The position numbers and the translations under genes are program-made. A stretch of 64,000 nt of DNA, taken from the NCBI GenBank assembly GCA_965277425.1, contig CBDICR010000005.1, positions 124,001-188,000 of the forward strand, written 5' to 3'. Below, one piece after another: positions 7,773 to 15,799 of this stretch; positions within the stretch are counted from its first letter, which is position 1; every line of letters begins with the position of its first letter. Source of the DNA: Poindextera sp965277425. Its GTDB lineage: Bacteria; Pseudomonadota; Alphaproteobacteria; Caulobacterales; Caulobacteraceae. A model generated the notes under the pieces. It did not search any database and was not told the DNA's origin. It was given only the letters and a program-made list of their open reading frames with translations.

Positions 7773-9302
7773 CTACATCACCGCGCCGATCAGCCACGGC
7801 ACGAATTCCGCGCCGCCATAGCCCAAGGCCTCGCTCTTGCTGCGTCGGCCGGAAGCCACGTCCAACAGACAGTCGAGGATCTCGGCGCCCTTGTCGGCGA
7901 TGCTGGCCTTGCCCGTGGCGATGCCGCCGCAGTCTATGTCGATGTCCTCGACCATCCGCTCGTAGATCTCGGTGTTGGATGCAAGCTTGATCGACGGCGA
8001 CGGCTTGCAGCCGAAGGCCGAGCCGCGGCCGGTGGTGAAGGCGATCAGGTTGGCGCCCGAGGCGACCTGGCCGGTGGCCGAACAGGGGTCGAAGCCGGGG
8101 CTGTCCATGAAGACCAGGCCCCGCGTGCGCAAAGGCTCGGCATATTCGATGACGTCGACCAGCGGCGATGAGCCGCTCTTGGCGACCGCGCCCAGCGACT
8201 TTTCGAGAATGGTGGTCAAGCCGCCGGCCTTGTTGCCGGGCGAGGGATTGTTGTTCATCTCGGCGCCGTGGATGCGGGTGTAGTGCTCCCACCAATCCAG
8301 CCGCGCCCGCAGCCTGGCCTGAACCTCGGACGTCACCGCGCGGGCATAGAGCAGATGTTCGGCGCCGTAGATTTCCGGAGTCTCCGACAGGATCAACGTG
8401 GCGCCAAGAGCGGTCAGCCGGTCGGCGGCGTCGCCAAGGGCCGGGTTGGAGGTGACGCCCGACCAGCCGTCGGAGCCGCCGCACTGCAGGCCGAGCACGA
8501 TCTCGCTGGCCGGGACCTGCGTGCGCCTGTGAGCATTGGCGAGCGGCAAAAGGTCTTTCAGCCTCGCCAGACCCTGCTCGACCGCCTTTCGCGTGCCGCC
8601 GACGTCCTGGATGGTGAAGGCCTGGAAATCGTCGCGGCCGGCCAGACCGTAGTCCTTGGCGAAACGGCCGGTCTGGATCACCTCGCAGCCCAGGCCGACC
8701 AGCAGCATGGCGCCGAAGTTCGGATTGGCCGCCGTGCCCCACAGCGTCCGGCGCAGCATGTCGAACCCATCGCCGTCCCCGGCCATGCCGCAGCCCGAGG
8801 TGTGGGTGATCGGGATGACGCCATCGACATTGGGAAAATCGTTCAGCAGTCCGGACCGATCCGCGGCGTCGGCGATCAGCCGCGCCACCGTGGCCGAGCA
8901 GTTCACCGAGGTCAGCACCCCGACATAGTTTCGCGTTCCCACCCGTCCGTCGGCGCGGCGGAAACCCATGAAATGGCGCGGCGGCTCGTTGCGGGGCGCG
9001 TAAGTCCCGGCCTCGGCCGCCAGCCGCAGATCGGAGACGTCGAGATTGTGTACGTGCACGTGTGCGCCGGCCGGAATGTCCTGCGTCGCGACCCCGATCG
9101 CCTGGCCGTATTTCAGCACCGGCTCGCCGGCGGCGATGAAGCGGGTGGCGAGCTTGTGCCCGAAGGGAACGGGCTGGAGGCTGCGGACGGCCTCGCCGTC
9201 GACCGGGACACCGGCCGCAATCCGCGCGGCGGCGACCACCACATTGTCGTTCGGATGCAGACGGATCACCGCCGCCGCGGGACTTGTCGCCACGTCCGAC
9301 AT
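7773..9302 (-). CDS. UxaA-family sugar-acid dehydratase (altronate/D-arabinonate/L-fuconate dehydratase candidate)
   Basis: 509 aa, full-length UxaA architecture. It has an N-terminal SAF domain (about residues 10-90, VHVHNLDV) and the large altronate/galactarate dehydratase domain with GRVGTRNYVGVLTSVNC, THTSGCGM, LGLQCGGSDGWSGVTSNPAL and KPSPSIKLASN. The family uses Fe2+ to dehydrate aldonates to 2-keto-3-deoxy acids. It is divergent from an aldose dehydrogenase, mutarotase, lactonase and XylX-like gene, so the substrate is probably the aldonate they make. UxaA-type proteins hold the same place in the Campylobacter fucose locus. An uxaA role in hexuronate catabolism is less likely because uxaB/uxaC are absent. 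Confidence 0.85.
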   Translation of the reverse strand: MSDVATSPAAAVIRLHPNDNVVVAAARIAAGVPVDGEAVRSLQPVPFGHKLATRFIAAGEPVLKYGQAIGVATQDIPAGAHVHVHNLDVSDLRLAAEAGTYAPRNEPPRHFMGFRRADGRVGTRNYVGVLTSVNCSATVARLIADAADRSGLLNDFPNVDGVIPITHTSGCGMAGDGDGFDMLRRTLWGTAANPNFGAMLLVGLGCEVIQTGRFAKDYGLAGRDDFQAFTIQDVGGTRKAVEQGLARLKDLLPLANAHRRTQVPASEIVLGLQCGGSDGWSGVTSNPALGDAADRLTALGATLILSETPEIYGAEHLLYARAVTSEVQARLRARLDWWEHYTRIHGAEMNNNPSPGNKAGGLTTILEKSLGAVAKSGSSPLVDVIEYAEPLRTRGLVFMDSPGFDPCSATGQVASGANLIAFTTGRGSAFGCKPSPSIKLASNTEIYERMVEDIDIDCGGIATGKASIADKGAEILDCLLDVASGRRSKSEALGYGGAEFVPWLIGAVM

Positions 9303-9355
9303 GCTGCGGGCTCCGTTTGCGTCCGCCCCAGTCTGGGCCTGGCTCGTCGGGAATT

Positions 9356-9391
9356 CAACGCGATGATCGTTGCCGATAAAGACCGATCGGT
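9356..9391. promoter_or_regulatory. Operator candidates in the divergent sugar-catabolism promoter
   Basis: In the 125-base gap between divergent starts lie an inverted repeat CAACG-N7-CGTTG (9356-9372) and a perfect palindrome ACCGATCGGT (9382-9391). The second is followed at once by TTGACC (9393-9398), a possible rightward -35. A shared sugar-responsive regulator would explain the layout, but none is encoded adjacent. Confidence 0.35.
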
Positions 9392-9427
9392 GTTGACCTC
9401 ACGTCCGCCGTCGCAAGAAGTCGCCCC

Positions 9428-10474
9428 ATGCCCGACCATCTTCCCACACGCGCCCTGACCACCCAGGCCGGCCGGACCCTGGCTTTCAGCGCCTTCGGTT
9501 TCGGCGCCGCGCCGATCGGAAATATGAATCGGGTGCTCAGCGAGGCGGACGCCGAGGCGGCCGTCCGTCAGGCCTGGACGCTTGGCGCGCGCTATTTCGA
9601 CACCGCGCCCCTCTACGGCCATGGCCTGTCCGAACGACGGGTCGGCGCGGCGCTCAAGGGTGAATCCAGAGGGGGTTTCCTGCTCTCGACCAAGGTCGGC
9701 CGGCTGTTGGAGCCGTGCGCGCCAGGGACCGAAGACAGCGGCATCTATGTGGGCGTCCCGCCTCTGAGGGTGCGCTACGACTATTCCTACGATGGCGTGA
9801 TGCGGTCCTACGCCGCCAGCCTGGAGCGGCTGGACCTGGACCGCGTCGACATCCTCTATGTCCACGACATCGACGCCATGACCCATGGCTCGGCCGAGGC
9901 GGCGCAGGCGCGGACCCGCGAGCTGATCGACCGGGGCGGCTGGCGGGCGCTGGACGAGCTGCGCGCCGCCGGCGATGTCAAGGCGATCGGGGCCGGGGTC
10001 AACGCCTGGGAGCCTTGCGCGCGGCTGATCGAACTGGCCGATCCCGATATCTTCCTGCTCGCCGGCCGCTACACGCTTCTGGAACAGGAGGCGCTGGCGA
10101 GCCTGCTGCCGGCCTGCGCCGCGCGCGGCATCGGGGTGGTGATCGGCGGGCCGTTCAACAGCGGCATCCTGGCGACCGGCCCGGCGGCCGGCGCGACCTA
10201 CAACTACGCTCCAGCGCCCGAGGCGATCCTGCGCCGGACGGCGGCGATCGAGGCTGTCTGCATCCGACACGGCGTGCGGCTGGCGCAGGCGGCGCTGCAG
10301 TTCCCGCTCGGCCATCCCGCCGTGGTCTCGGTCATCCCCGGCGGCCAGACTCCCGATCAGGTCGCCCAGAACGTCGCCTTGCTGAACGCGCCGACCCCGG
10401 ACAGGCTCTGGCGCGATCTTAAAGGCGCCGGGCTGATGACCCCAGATGCGCCGACGCCGGAGGGAGGCGACTGA
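9428..10474 (+). CDS. Aldo/keto reductase, D-threo-aldose 1-dehydrogenase (L-fucose/D-arabinose dehydrogenase) type
   Basis: 348 aa AKR barrel. Catalytic residues are visible: Asp and Tyr in YFDTAPLYGHGLSERRVG, Lys in LLSTKVGRLL and His in ILYVHDID. The long insertion with DYSYDGVMRSYAASLERL is typical of the L-fucose dehydrogenase / D-threo-aldose 1-dehydrogenase group. That group oxidises L-fucose, D-arabinose and L-galactose to lactones with NAD(P)+. It is the first gene of a four-gene rightward operon; its stop overlaps the fucU start (TGATG). The context with mutarotase and lactonase fits an aldose-1-dehydrogenase rather than a generic reductase. Confidence 0.88.
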   Translation: MPDHLPTRALTTQAGRTLAFSAFGFGAAPIGNMNRVLSEADAEAAVRQAWTLGARYFDTAPLYGHGLSERRVGAALKGESRGGFLLSTKVGRLLEPCAPGTEDSGIYVGVPPLRVRYDYSYDGVMRSYAASLERLDLDRVDILYVHDIDAMTHGSAEAAQARTRELIDRGGWRALDELRAAGDVKAIGAGVNAWEPCARLIELADPDIFLLAGRYTLLEQEALASLLPACAARGIGVVIGGPFNSGILATGPAAGATYNYAPAPEAILRRTAAIEAVCIRHGVRLAQAALQFPLGHPAVVSVIPGGQTPDQVAQNVALLNAPTPDRLWRDLKGAGLMTPDAPTPEGGD

Positions 10475-10908
10475 TGCTCAAGGGCATAGACCCCGTCCTG
10501 GGGCCCGATCTGCTGGCCCTATTGCGCGCCATGGGCCACGGCGACGAGATCGTGGTGGCCGACGCTAATTTTCCCGCCGCCGCCAACGCCAGGCGGCTGG
10601 TCCGCGCCGACGGGATCGACGCGGTGCGGCTGGTCCGCGCCATAACCGCCCTGATGCCGCTCGACGACTTCGCGCCCGCCGCGGCCTTCCGCATGGCGGT
10701 GGTGGATGCGCCCGAAACCGTCCCACCCATCACCGCCGACTTCGCCGACGCGCTGGCGGACGCCGGCTATATCGGCCCGATCGAGGCGGTGGAGCGCCAG
10801 GCCTTCTATGCCCACGCGCGAGAGGCCTTCGCCATCGTGGCCAGCGGCGAGACGCGGCTCTATGGAAACCTGATCCTGAAGAAGGGCGTCGTGCGGCCGA
10901 ACCCCTGA
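10474..10908 (+). CDS. fucU: FucU/RbsD-family sugar mutarotase
   Basis: 144 aa. The family signature AMGHGDEIVVADANFPAA holds the catalytic His. The C-terminal ETRLYGNLILKKGVV is also characteristic of FucU. These decameric proteins interconvert alpha and beta anomers of L-fucose or ribose. Supplying the right anomer to the aldose dehydrogenase encoded just before is the probable role. A GGAGG lies 7 bases before the ATG, which overlaps the previous stop by one base. Confidence 0.92.
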   Translation: MLKGIDPVLGPDLLALLRAMGHGDEIVVADANFPAAANARRLVRADGIDAVRLVRAITALMPLDDFAPAAAFRMAVVDAPETVPPITADFADALADAGYIGPIEAVERQAFYAHAREAFAIVASGETRLYGNLILKKGVVRPNP

Positions 10909-10909
10909 C

Positions 10910-11743
10910 ATGCGCATCGATTCCCATCAGCACTTCTGGCGTCTGGCGCGCGGCGACTATGGCTGGCTGACCGGTGATCTGGCGGCCATTTACCGCGACC
11001 ACGCGCCGGCCGATCTCGAGCCCCTGCTCGAGGCCGCCGGGATCGATCGCACCATCCTGGTGCAGGCGGCGCCAACGGTCGCCGAAACCGACTTCCTGCT
11101 GCGCTTGGCGCAGGCCACGCCCTTCGTCGCCGGCGTGGTCGGCTGGGTCGACCTTGAAGCCGACGACGCGGCGCACCGGATCGCTGCCCTGGCGGCGCGG
11201 CCGAAGCTCATTGGCCTGCGCCCCATGATCCAGGACCTGCCCGACGATCGCTGGATGCTGAGCGACGCGATCGCGCCCGCAATCGAGGCGATGGCCGCCG
11301 AGGGCCTGACCTTCGACGCCCTGATCAAGCCGCGTCACCTGCCGATCCTGCGCGAGTTCGCCGCCCGCTATCCCGCCCTCGACATCATCATCGATCATGC
11401 CGCCAAGCCCGACATCGCGGCGGGCGGCCTCGCGGACTGGGCGCGCGATATCCGCAAGCTGGCGGCCGAGACCCGGCTGGTCTGCAAACTGTCCGGCCTG
11501 GTCACCGAGGCCGCGCCCGGCTGGGCGGCCGAAACCCTGCGGCCCTATATCGACGTCCTGCTCGAGGCCTTCGGCGCCGACCGGCTGATGTGGGGCTCCG
11601 ACTGGCCGGTGCTGAACCTGAACGGCGACTACGCGGCCTGGCTGGCGGCGGCCGAGCAGTGTCTTGGCGGCCTTTCCGAGGCCGAGCGGGACGCCATCTT
11701 CGGCGGCGCGGCCAGCGTCTTCTACGGATTGGACCGCCCATGA
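10910..11743 (+). CDS. Amidohydrolase-family sugar lactonase (L-fuconolactonase-like)
   Basis: 277 aa. N-terminal metal motif DSHQHFW, then a central IIDHAAKP His and the C-terminal WGSDWPV with the catalytic Asp. This is the pattern of the L-fuconolactonase / L-rhamnono-lactonase group of amidohydrolases. It would open the aldonolactone made by the aldose dehydrogenase. The start lies one base after the fucU stop, and its own stop overlaps the next ATG (ATGA), so the operon is translationally coupled. Confidence 0.88.
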   Translation: MRIDSHQHFWRLARGDYGWLTGDLAAIYRDHAPADLEPLLEAAGIDRTILVQAAPTVAETDFLLRLAQATPFVAGVVGWVDLEADDAAHRIAALAARPKLIGLRPMIQDLPDDRWMLSDAIAPAIEAMAAEGLTFDALIKPRHLPILREFAARYPALDIIIDHAAKPDIAAGGLADWARDIRKLAAETRLVCKLSGLVTEAAPGWAAETLRPYIDVLLEAFGADRLMWGSDWPVLNLNGDYAAWLAAAEQCLGGLSEAERDAIFGGAASVFYGLDRP

Positions 11744-12873
11744 GCCTTGCCGAGATCCTGCCGGACGACGCCTATGACGGCGTCCTGGTCGGCCGGTTGT
11801 GGGTAGAGGCGCCCCAGCCCGGCCCTCGCGTCGTCGGGGTCCGCGAGAACGGCGTCTTCGACCTTTCCACCCTCGCCCCCACCCTGAGCGACCTGTTCGA
11901 CCTGACCGATCCGGCGGGGCGGGTGCGCGCCCATGCCGGCGAGCGGCTCTGTTCGCTGGAGACGGCGATCCAGGAGCGGGGTCTGCTGGCGCCCTGCGAC
12001 CTGCAGGCGATCAAGGCCGCCGGCGTCACCTTCGCCGCCAGCCTGATCGAGCGGGTCATCGAGGAGCGCGCCAAGGGCGATCCGGCCGCCGCCGCCAAGG
12101 TGCGCGACGAACTGAACGGCGTGTTCGGCGACATCGCCGCGCTCAAGCCCGGCTCGCCCGAGGCCGCGCAAGCCAAGATGCTGCTGCAACGCGAGGGCCT
12201 TTGGTCGCAATATCTCGAGGTCGGCATCGGGCCGGACGCCGAGGTGTTCACCAAGGCCCAGCCCATGTCGTCCGTGGGCTACGGCGCCGAGATCGGCCTG
12301 CATCCAAAGTCGGTGTGGAACAACCCCGAGCCGGAGATCGTCCTGGCCTGTTCCTCGCGCGGCGAGATCGTCGGCGCCAGCCTGGGCAACGACCTCAATC
12401 TGCGCGATTTCGAGGGCCGCAGCGCGCTTTTGCTCTCCAAGGCCAAGGACAACAACGCCTCCTGCGCCATCGGGCCGTTCGTGCGCCTGTTCGACGCCAG
12501 CTTTTGCCTTGACGACGTGCGCGTCGCCGAGGTCGCCATGACCGTCGAGGGCGACGACAACTTCCGCCTGGAGAGCGTGAGCTCCATGGCCCAGATCAGC
12601 CGCGATCCGCTCGACCTGGTCGCCCAGACCCTGAACGAAAACCATCAGTATCCAGACGGCCTGATGCTCTTCCTCGGCACCCTGTTCGCCCCGACCCAGG
12701 ACCGGGACGCGCCCGGCGAAGGTTTTACGCACAGGATCGGCGACCGAGTCCTGATCCGCGCGGCCAAGCTGGGCGGCCTGGTCAACCGCGTCACCACCGC
12801 CGACCTGGCCCCGCCCTGGACCTTCGGCGTCCGCTCCCTGATGCGCTCGCTGGCGGCGCGCGGCCTGATCTAG
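11740..12873 (+). CDS. XylX-like 2-keto-3-deoxy-pentonate dehydratase (FAH superfamily)
   Basis: 377 aa. It closely resembles Caulobacter XylX, the 2-keto-3-deoxy-xylonate dehydratase of the fumarylacetoacetate hydrolase superfamily. Shared stretches are WSQYLEVGIGPDAEVFTKA, GNDLNLRDFEGRSALLLSKA, KDNNASCAIGPF and the metal ligands EPE in NNPEPEIVLA. XylX and the archaeal KdaD convert a 2-keto-3-deoxy pentonate to alpha-ketoglutarate semialdehyde. Its presence therefore argues that the pathway handles a pentose such as D-arabinose, not only L-fucose. The final semialdehyde dehydrogenase is not in the window. Its TAG stop shares the tetranucleotide CTAG with the stop of the convergent GH3 gene. 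Confidence 0.9.
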   Translation: MSLAEILPDDAYDGVLVGRLWVEAPQPGPRVVGVRENGVFDLSTLAPTLSDLFDLTDPAGRVRAHAGERLCSLETAIQERGLLAPCDLQAIKAAGVTFAASLIERVIEERAKGDPAAAAKVRDELNGVFGDIAALKPGSPEAAQAKMLLQREGLWSQYLEVGIGPDAEVFTKAQPMSSVGYGAEIGLHPKSVWNNPEPEIVLACSSRGEIVGASLGNDLNLRDFEGRSALLLSKAKDNNASCAIGPFVRLFDASFCLDDVRVAEVAMTVEGDDNFRLESVSSMAQISRDPLDLVAQTLNENHQYPDGLMLFLGTLFAPTQDRDAPGEGFTHRIGDRVLIRAAKLGGLVNRVTTADLAPPWTFGVRSLMRSLAARGLI

Positions 12874-14969
12874 ACGAGCTTGGCCGTGGCGTGGAGCTCG
12901 AGCGCCGTCGCGGACCGGCCGATCGCAACCTCGCACGGACCCGACCGCGTGCGCCAGCCGCCGGCAGCCAGGTCATAGTCGGCCAGGAGACGGGGCTCGG
13001 CGGCGATGGTCACGGTCCTGGTCTCACCAGGTTCGAGCGCGACCTTGCACCAACCGAGCAGCCGCAAGGCCGGCTGGCCGCCGGCCTTTGTGAGGTAGAG
13101 CTGAACCAGGTCCGTCCCCGAACGCGAGCCGCTGTTGGTCACGTCGAGCGTGACGCTCAGCGACGCGCCATCTTCGACGATCAGATTGGCATAACTGAAG
13201 CTTGTATAGGAAAGGCCGTGGCCGAAGGCGAAGAGCGGTGTCCGTCCCGTCCTGGCGTACCAGCGATAGCCGACATCGGCGCCCTCCGGATAGGCCACAT
13301 CGAACTTGCCGCGTTCCAGCTCTATGCCGGACAGCACCGGGTTCGGCGTGTCGGCCTCAGAGCGCGGGAAGGTGAGCGGCAGGCGGCCCGAGGGATTGAC
13401 CTCGCCAAACAACACCGCGGTGATCGCCTCGGCGCCGCGACCACCGGGATACCAGGCCTCGATCACGCCGGCGACCTGGTCAAGCCAGGGCATGGTGACC
13501 GGCCCGCCGGTCTCCAGAACCACCACAAGGTTTTTGTTCGCCTCGGCGACCGCGGCGATCAGCTGGTCCTGACCGTGCGGCAGCGACAGGTCTGGGACAT
13601 CGAGGAACTCCGTCGTCCATTGTTCGGCGAAGACGACGGCGACATCGCAACGGGCGGCGAGCGCCGCGGCAGCGGCCACGTCGGTCCCGTCGTCGAACTG
13701 CACCGAGGCCCTGGGCGCAGCGGCCTGCAACACGGCGAGCGGCGAGGAGGGCAGGTAACGCTGGCGTAAAAACGAGGCCCAGCGGCTGTTGGAGTCCGGC
13801 CTGATCTCGCGCACATAGCCGTCCCAGGGCACGACGCTGGACGAGCCGCCGCCCGAAAGCACGCCGACATCGGCGTTGAAGCCGATCACCGCGATCGAGC
13901 CCACATCGCGCGACAGCGGCAGGACGCCGTCATTCTTCAAAAGCACGATCCCCGCCTCGGCCGCGCGCTGGGCGACCTGCAGGTTGGCGTCGCGGTCGAT
14001 GACCCCGCCGGAGGAGGCGCAATCGTCCATCAGTCCATGCTCGAACATCGCCCACAAGATCCGGCGCGCCATGTCGTCCAGGCGGCTGGCCGGCAGGCGG
14101 CCGGCGTCGATGGCCTCGCCAAGGGCCTGATAATAGGGCTCGCGGTCGAGCTCCTGGCCGCTCTGCTGGTCCAATCCGGCCAGGGCGGCGGACTCGGTCG
14201 AATGACAGCCGCCCCAGTCGGACATGACATAGCCGGAATAGGCCCACTCGCCCTTGAGCACCTGGCCCAGCAGAAAGTCATGCTCGGCGGCGTAGGTCTG
14301 GTTGATGCGGTTATAGGCGGTCATCACCGCGCCCGGCCGGCCGCGCTCGATGCCGATCTCGAAGGCCAAAAGGTCGCTTTCGCGCAGCGCCTGCTCGTCG
14401 ATCTCGGCGCTCAGCACCATGCGCCCGGTCTCCTGGGCGTTGAGCGCGAAATGCTTGATGGTGGCGACCATGTGGTTGGATTGGATGCCGCGCAGGCTGG
14501 CCCCGACCAGCACGCCCGCCAGCAGCGGATCCTCGCCCAGATACTCGAAATTGCGCCCGCAGCGCGGCTCGCGGGTCAGGTTGACGCCGCCGGCCAGCAT
14601 GACGTTGAATCCCTTGGCGCGCGCCTCGGCCCCGATCATCGCCCCGCCCGTCTCGACCAGCGCCTCGTCCCAGCTCGCGGCCTGACCCAGGCCGGACGGC
14701 AGGGCGGTCGCGCCGATCCCGTCGTGCAGGTTGGCGACCCCGAGGCTGGCGTCGGTCTGCTGCTGGAAGGGAATGCCGAGCCGCTCGACGCTCTGCACGA
14801 ACCCGGCCGATCCCATGCCGCCCGCCGGCGCCTTGGGACGGTTGGGCGCCGAATGGCCGACATGCCCGTTCACCAGCAGTAGTTTCTCCTCGCGCGTCAT
14901 CTCGGCCAGCACGAGATCGGCTCGCGCCTCGGCGGCCAGGCCGCGATCCATCCAGGGCATTTCGGTCAA
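12870..14969 (-). CDS. Glycoside hydrolase family 3 (beta-glucosidase type)
   Basis: 699 aa: GH3 N-terminal barrel (about 20-300), GH3 C-terminal sandwich (about 340-560) and fibronectin-III-like domain (about 610-690). The nucleophile Asp lies in YVMSDWGGCHST, and KHFALNAQE, NFEYLGEDP and FAFGHGLSYTSFSY are typical family motifs. No signal peptide, so it probably acts in the cytoplasm on imported oligosaccharides. The start is ambiguous: TTG at 14969 is placed 4 bases after GGAGAG, while ATG at 14960 is an alternative. It faces the sugar-acid operon, and the stop codons overlap in CTAG. The sugar specificity is not readable. Confidence 0.9.
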   Translation of the reverse strand: MTEMPWMDRGLAAEARADLVLAEMTREEKLLLVNGHVGHSAPNRPKAPAGGMGSAGFVQSVERLGIPFQQQTDASLGVANLHDGIGATALPSGLGQAASWDEALVETGGAMIGAEARAKGFNVMLAGGVNLTREPRCGRNFEYLGEDPLLAGVLVGASLRGIQSNHMVATIKHFALNAQETGRMVLSAEIDEQALRESDLLAFEIGIERGRPGAVMTAYNRINQTYAAEHDFLLGQVLKGEWAYSGYVMSDWGGCHSTESAALAGLDQQSGQELDREPYYQALGEAIDAGRLPASRLDDMARRILWAMFEHGLMDDCASSGGVIDRDANLQVAQRAAEAGIVLLKNDGVLPLSRDVGSIAVIGFNADVGVLSGGGSSSVVPWDGYVREIRPDSNSRWASFLRQRYLPSSPLAVLQAAAPRASVQFDDGTDVAAAAALAARCDVAVVFAEQWTTEFLDVPDLSLPHGQDQLIAAVAEANKNLVVVLETGGPVTMPWLDQVAGVIEAWYPGGRGAEAITAVLFGEVNPSGRLPLTFPRSEADTPNPVLSGIELERGKFDVAYPEGADVGYRWYARTGRTPLFAFGHGLSYTSFSYANLIVEDGASLSVTLDVTNSGSRSGTDLVQLYLTKAGGQPALRLLGWCKVALEPGETRTVTIAAEPRLLADYDLAAGGWRTRSGPCEVAIGRSATALELHATAKLV

Positions 14970-14980
14970 GGGGCTCTCCG

Positions 14981-14993
14981 CAAGTTCAACTTG
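14981..14993. promoter_or_regulatory. 13-bp palindrome upstream of GH3
   Basis: CAAGTT-C-AACTTG, perfectly symmetric about its centre, 11 bases upstream of the GH3 start and next to its ribosome-binding site. Such a position would let a repressor block transcription or leader clearance. It is short and the regulator is unknown. Confidence 0.3.
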
Positions 14994-15076
14994 GATAGTG
15001 GATATGTCATCGGCGCCCTCCGGTCACCCGTCCCAAAGCACGACAGGCGCCGGTGAATTCGGTTAGAACCGCGGCG

Positions 15077-15799
15077 ATGCCAAGCCTAGCCGACGTCCGT
15101 GACCTGCTGCGCGCCCATCGCCGGGCCGCCAAGCCCTATATCGTCGCCATCACCGGCAGCGTCGCGGCGGGCAAGAGCGTCTTCGCGGGCGAACTCGCCG
15201 CCGACATCGCCGCTTGGCCGGAGCGGCCGGGCGTAGAGATCGTCTGCACGGACGGCTTTTTGATGGACAACGCCGCCCTGGAGGCCCTGGGCCTGACCCA
15301 GCGCAAGGGCTTTCCGGAGAGCTACGACACCGCCGCCCTGCACGCCGCCCTGACCGCAATCCGCTGCGGGCCGGCGCGGTTTCCCGGCTATTCCCACGTC
15401 ACCTACGATATCGACCCAGCCCTGGCGCGGACGCTCAGCGCGCCGGATGTGCTAATCGTCGAAGGGCTCGGTCTGCACACCGATCACGGGGCGCTGATCG
15501 ACGCGCTGATCTATCTCGACGCCGAGGAGGCGAATGTGGAAGCCTGGTTCACCGAACGGTTCATCGGCCTGTGGACGGCGGCCGAGCACGACCCGGCCTC
15601 CTTCTACGCCCGCTTTCGCCATCTGGACGAGGCCGGGGCGCGCGGCTTCGCCAAGCTGGTCTGGGAACGGATCAACCTGCCCAATCTGCGAGACCATATT
15701 GTCGCGGCCCGCGACCTGGCGGATATCGTGATCCGCAAGGGTCCGGGGCACGCGATCGAGGCGATCGGCGGGAAGTGGGCGCCTAGATCCGTTCGATGA
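15077..15799 (+). CDS. Pantothenate-kinase-like P-loop kinase (CoaA family, short form)
   Basis: 240 aa. It matches the core of type I pantothenate kinase CoaA: P-loop GSVAAGKS, then VCTDGFLMDN, RKGFPESYDTAAL, GYSHVTYDI, DVLIVEGL and WERINLPNLRDHI. CoaA phosphorylates pantothenate with ATP at the first step of coenzyme A synthesis. E. coli CoaA is about 316 aa, and this one lacks the N-terminal 70 or so residues, so it could be a specialised kinase of the uridine-kinase/PanK group. ATG at 15077 is chosen; GTG at 15053 is an alternative, and neither has a clear ribosome-binding site. Its last 17 bases overlap the convergent thiolase. Confidence 0.75.
   Translation: MPSLADVRDLLRAHRRAAKPYIVAITGSVAAGKSVFAGELAADIAAWPERPGVEIVCTDGFLMDNAALEALGLTQRKGFPESYDTAALHAALTAIRCGPARFPGYSHVTYDIDPALARTLSAPDVLIVEGLGLHTDHGALIDALIYLDAEEANVEAWFTERFIGLWTAAEHDPASFYARFRHLDEAGARGFAKLVWERINLPNLRDHIVAARDLADIVIRKGPGHAIEAIGGKWAPRSVR

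Noticed and set aside
7773..9302. Hexuronate (altronate) catabolism
   Set aside because: UxaA identity alone suggested it, but uxaB, uxaC and kdgK/kdgA are absent while aldose oxidation genes are adjacent.
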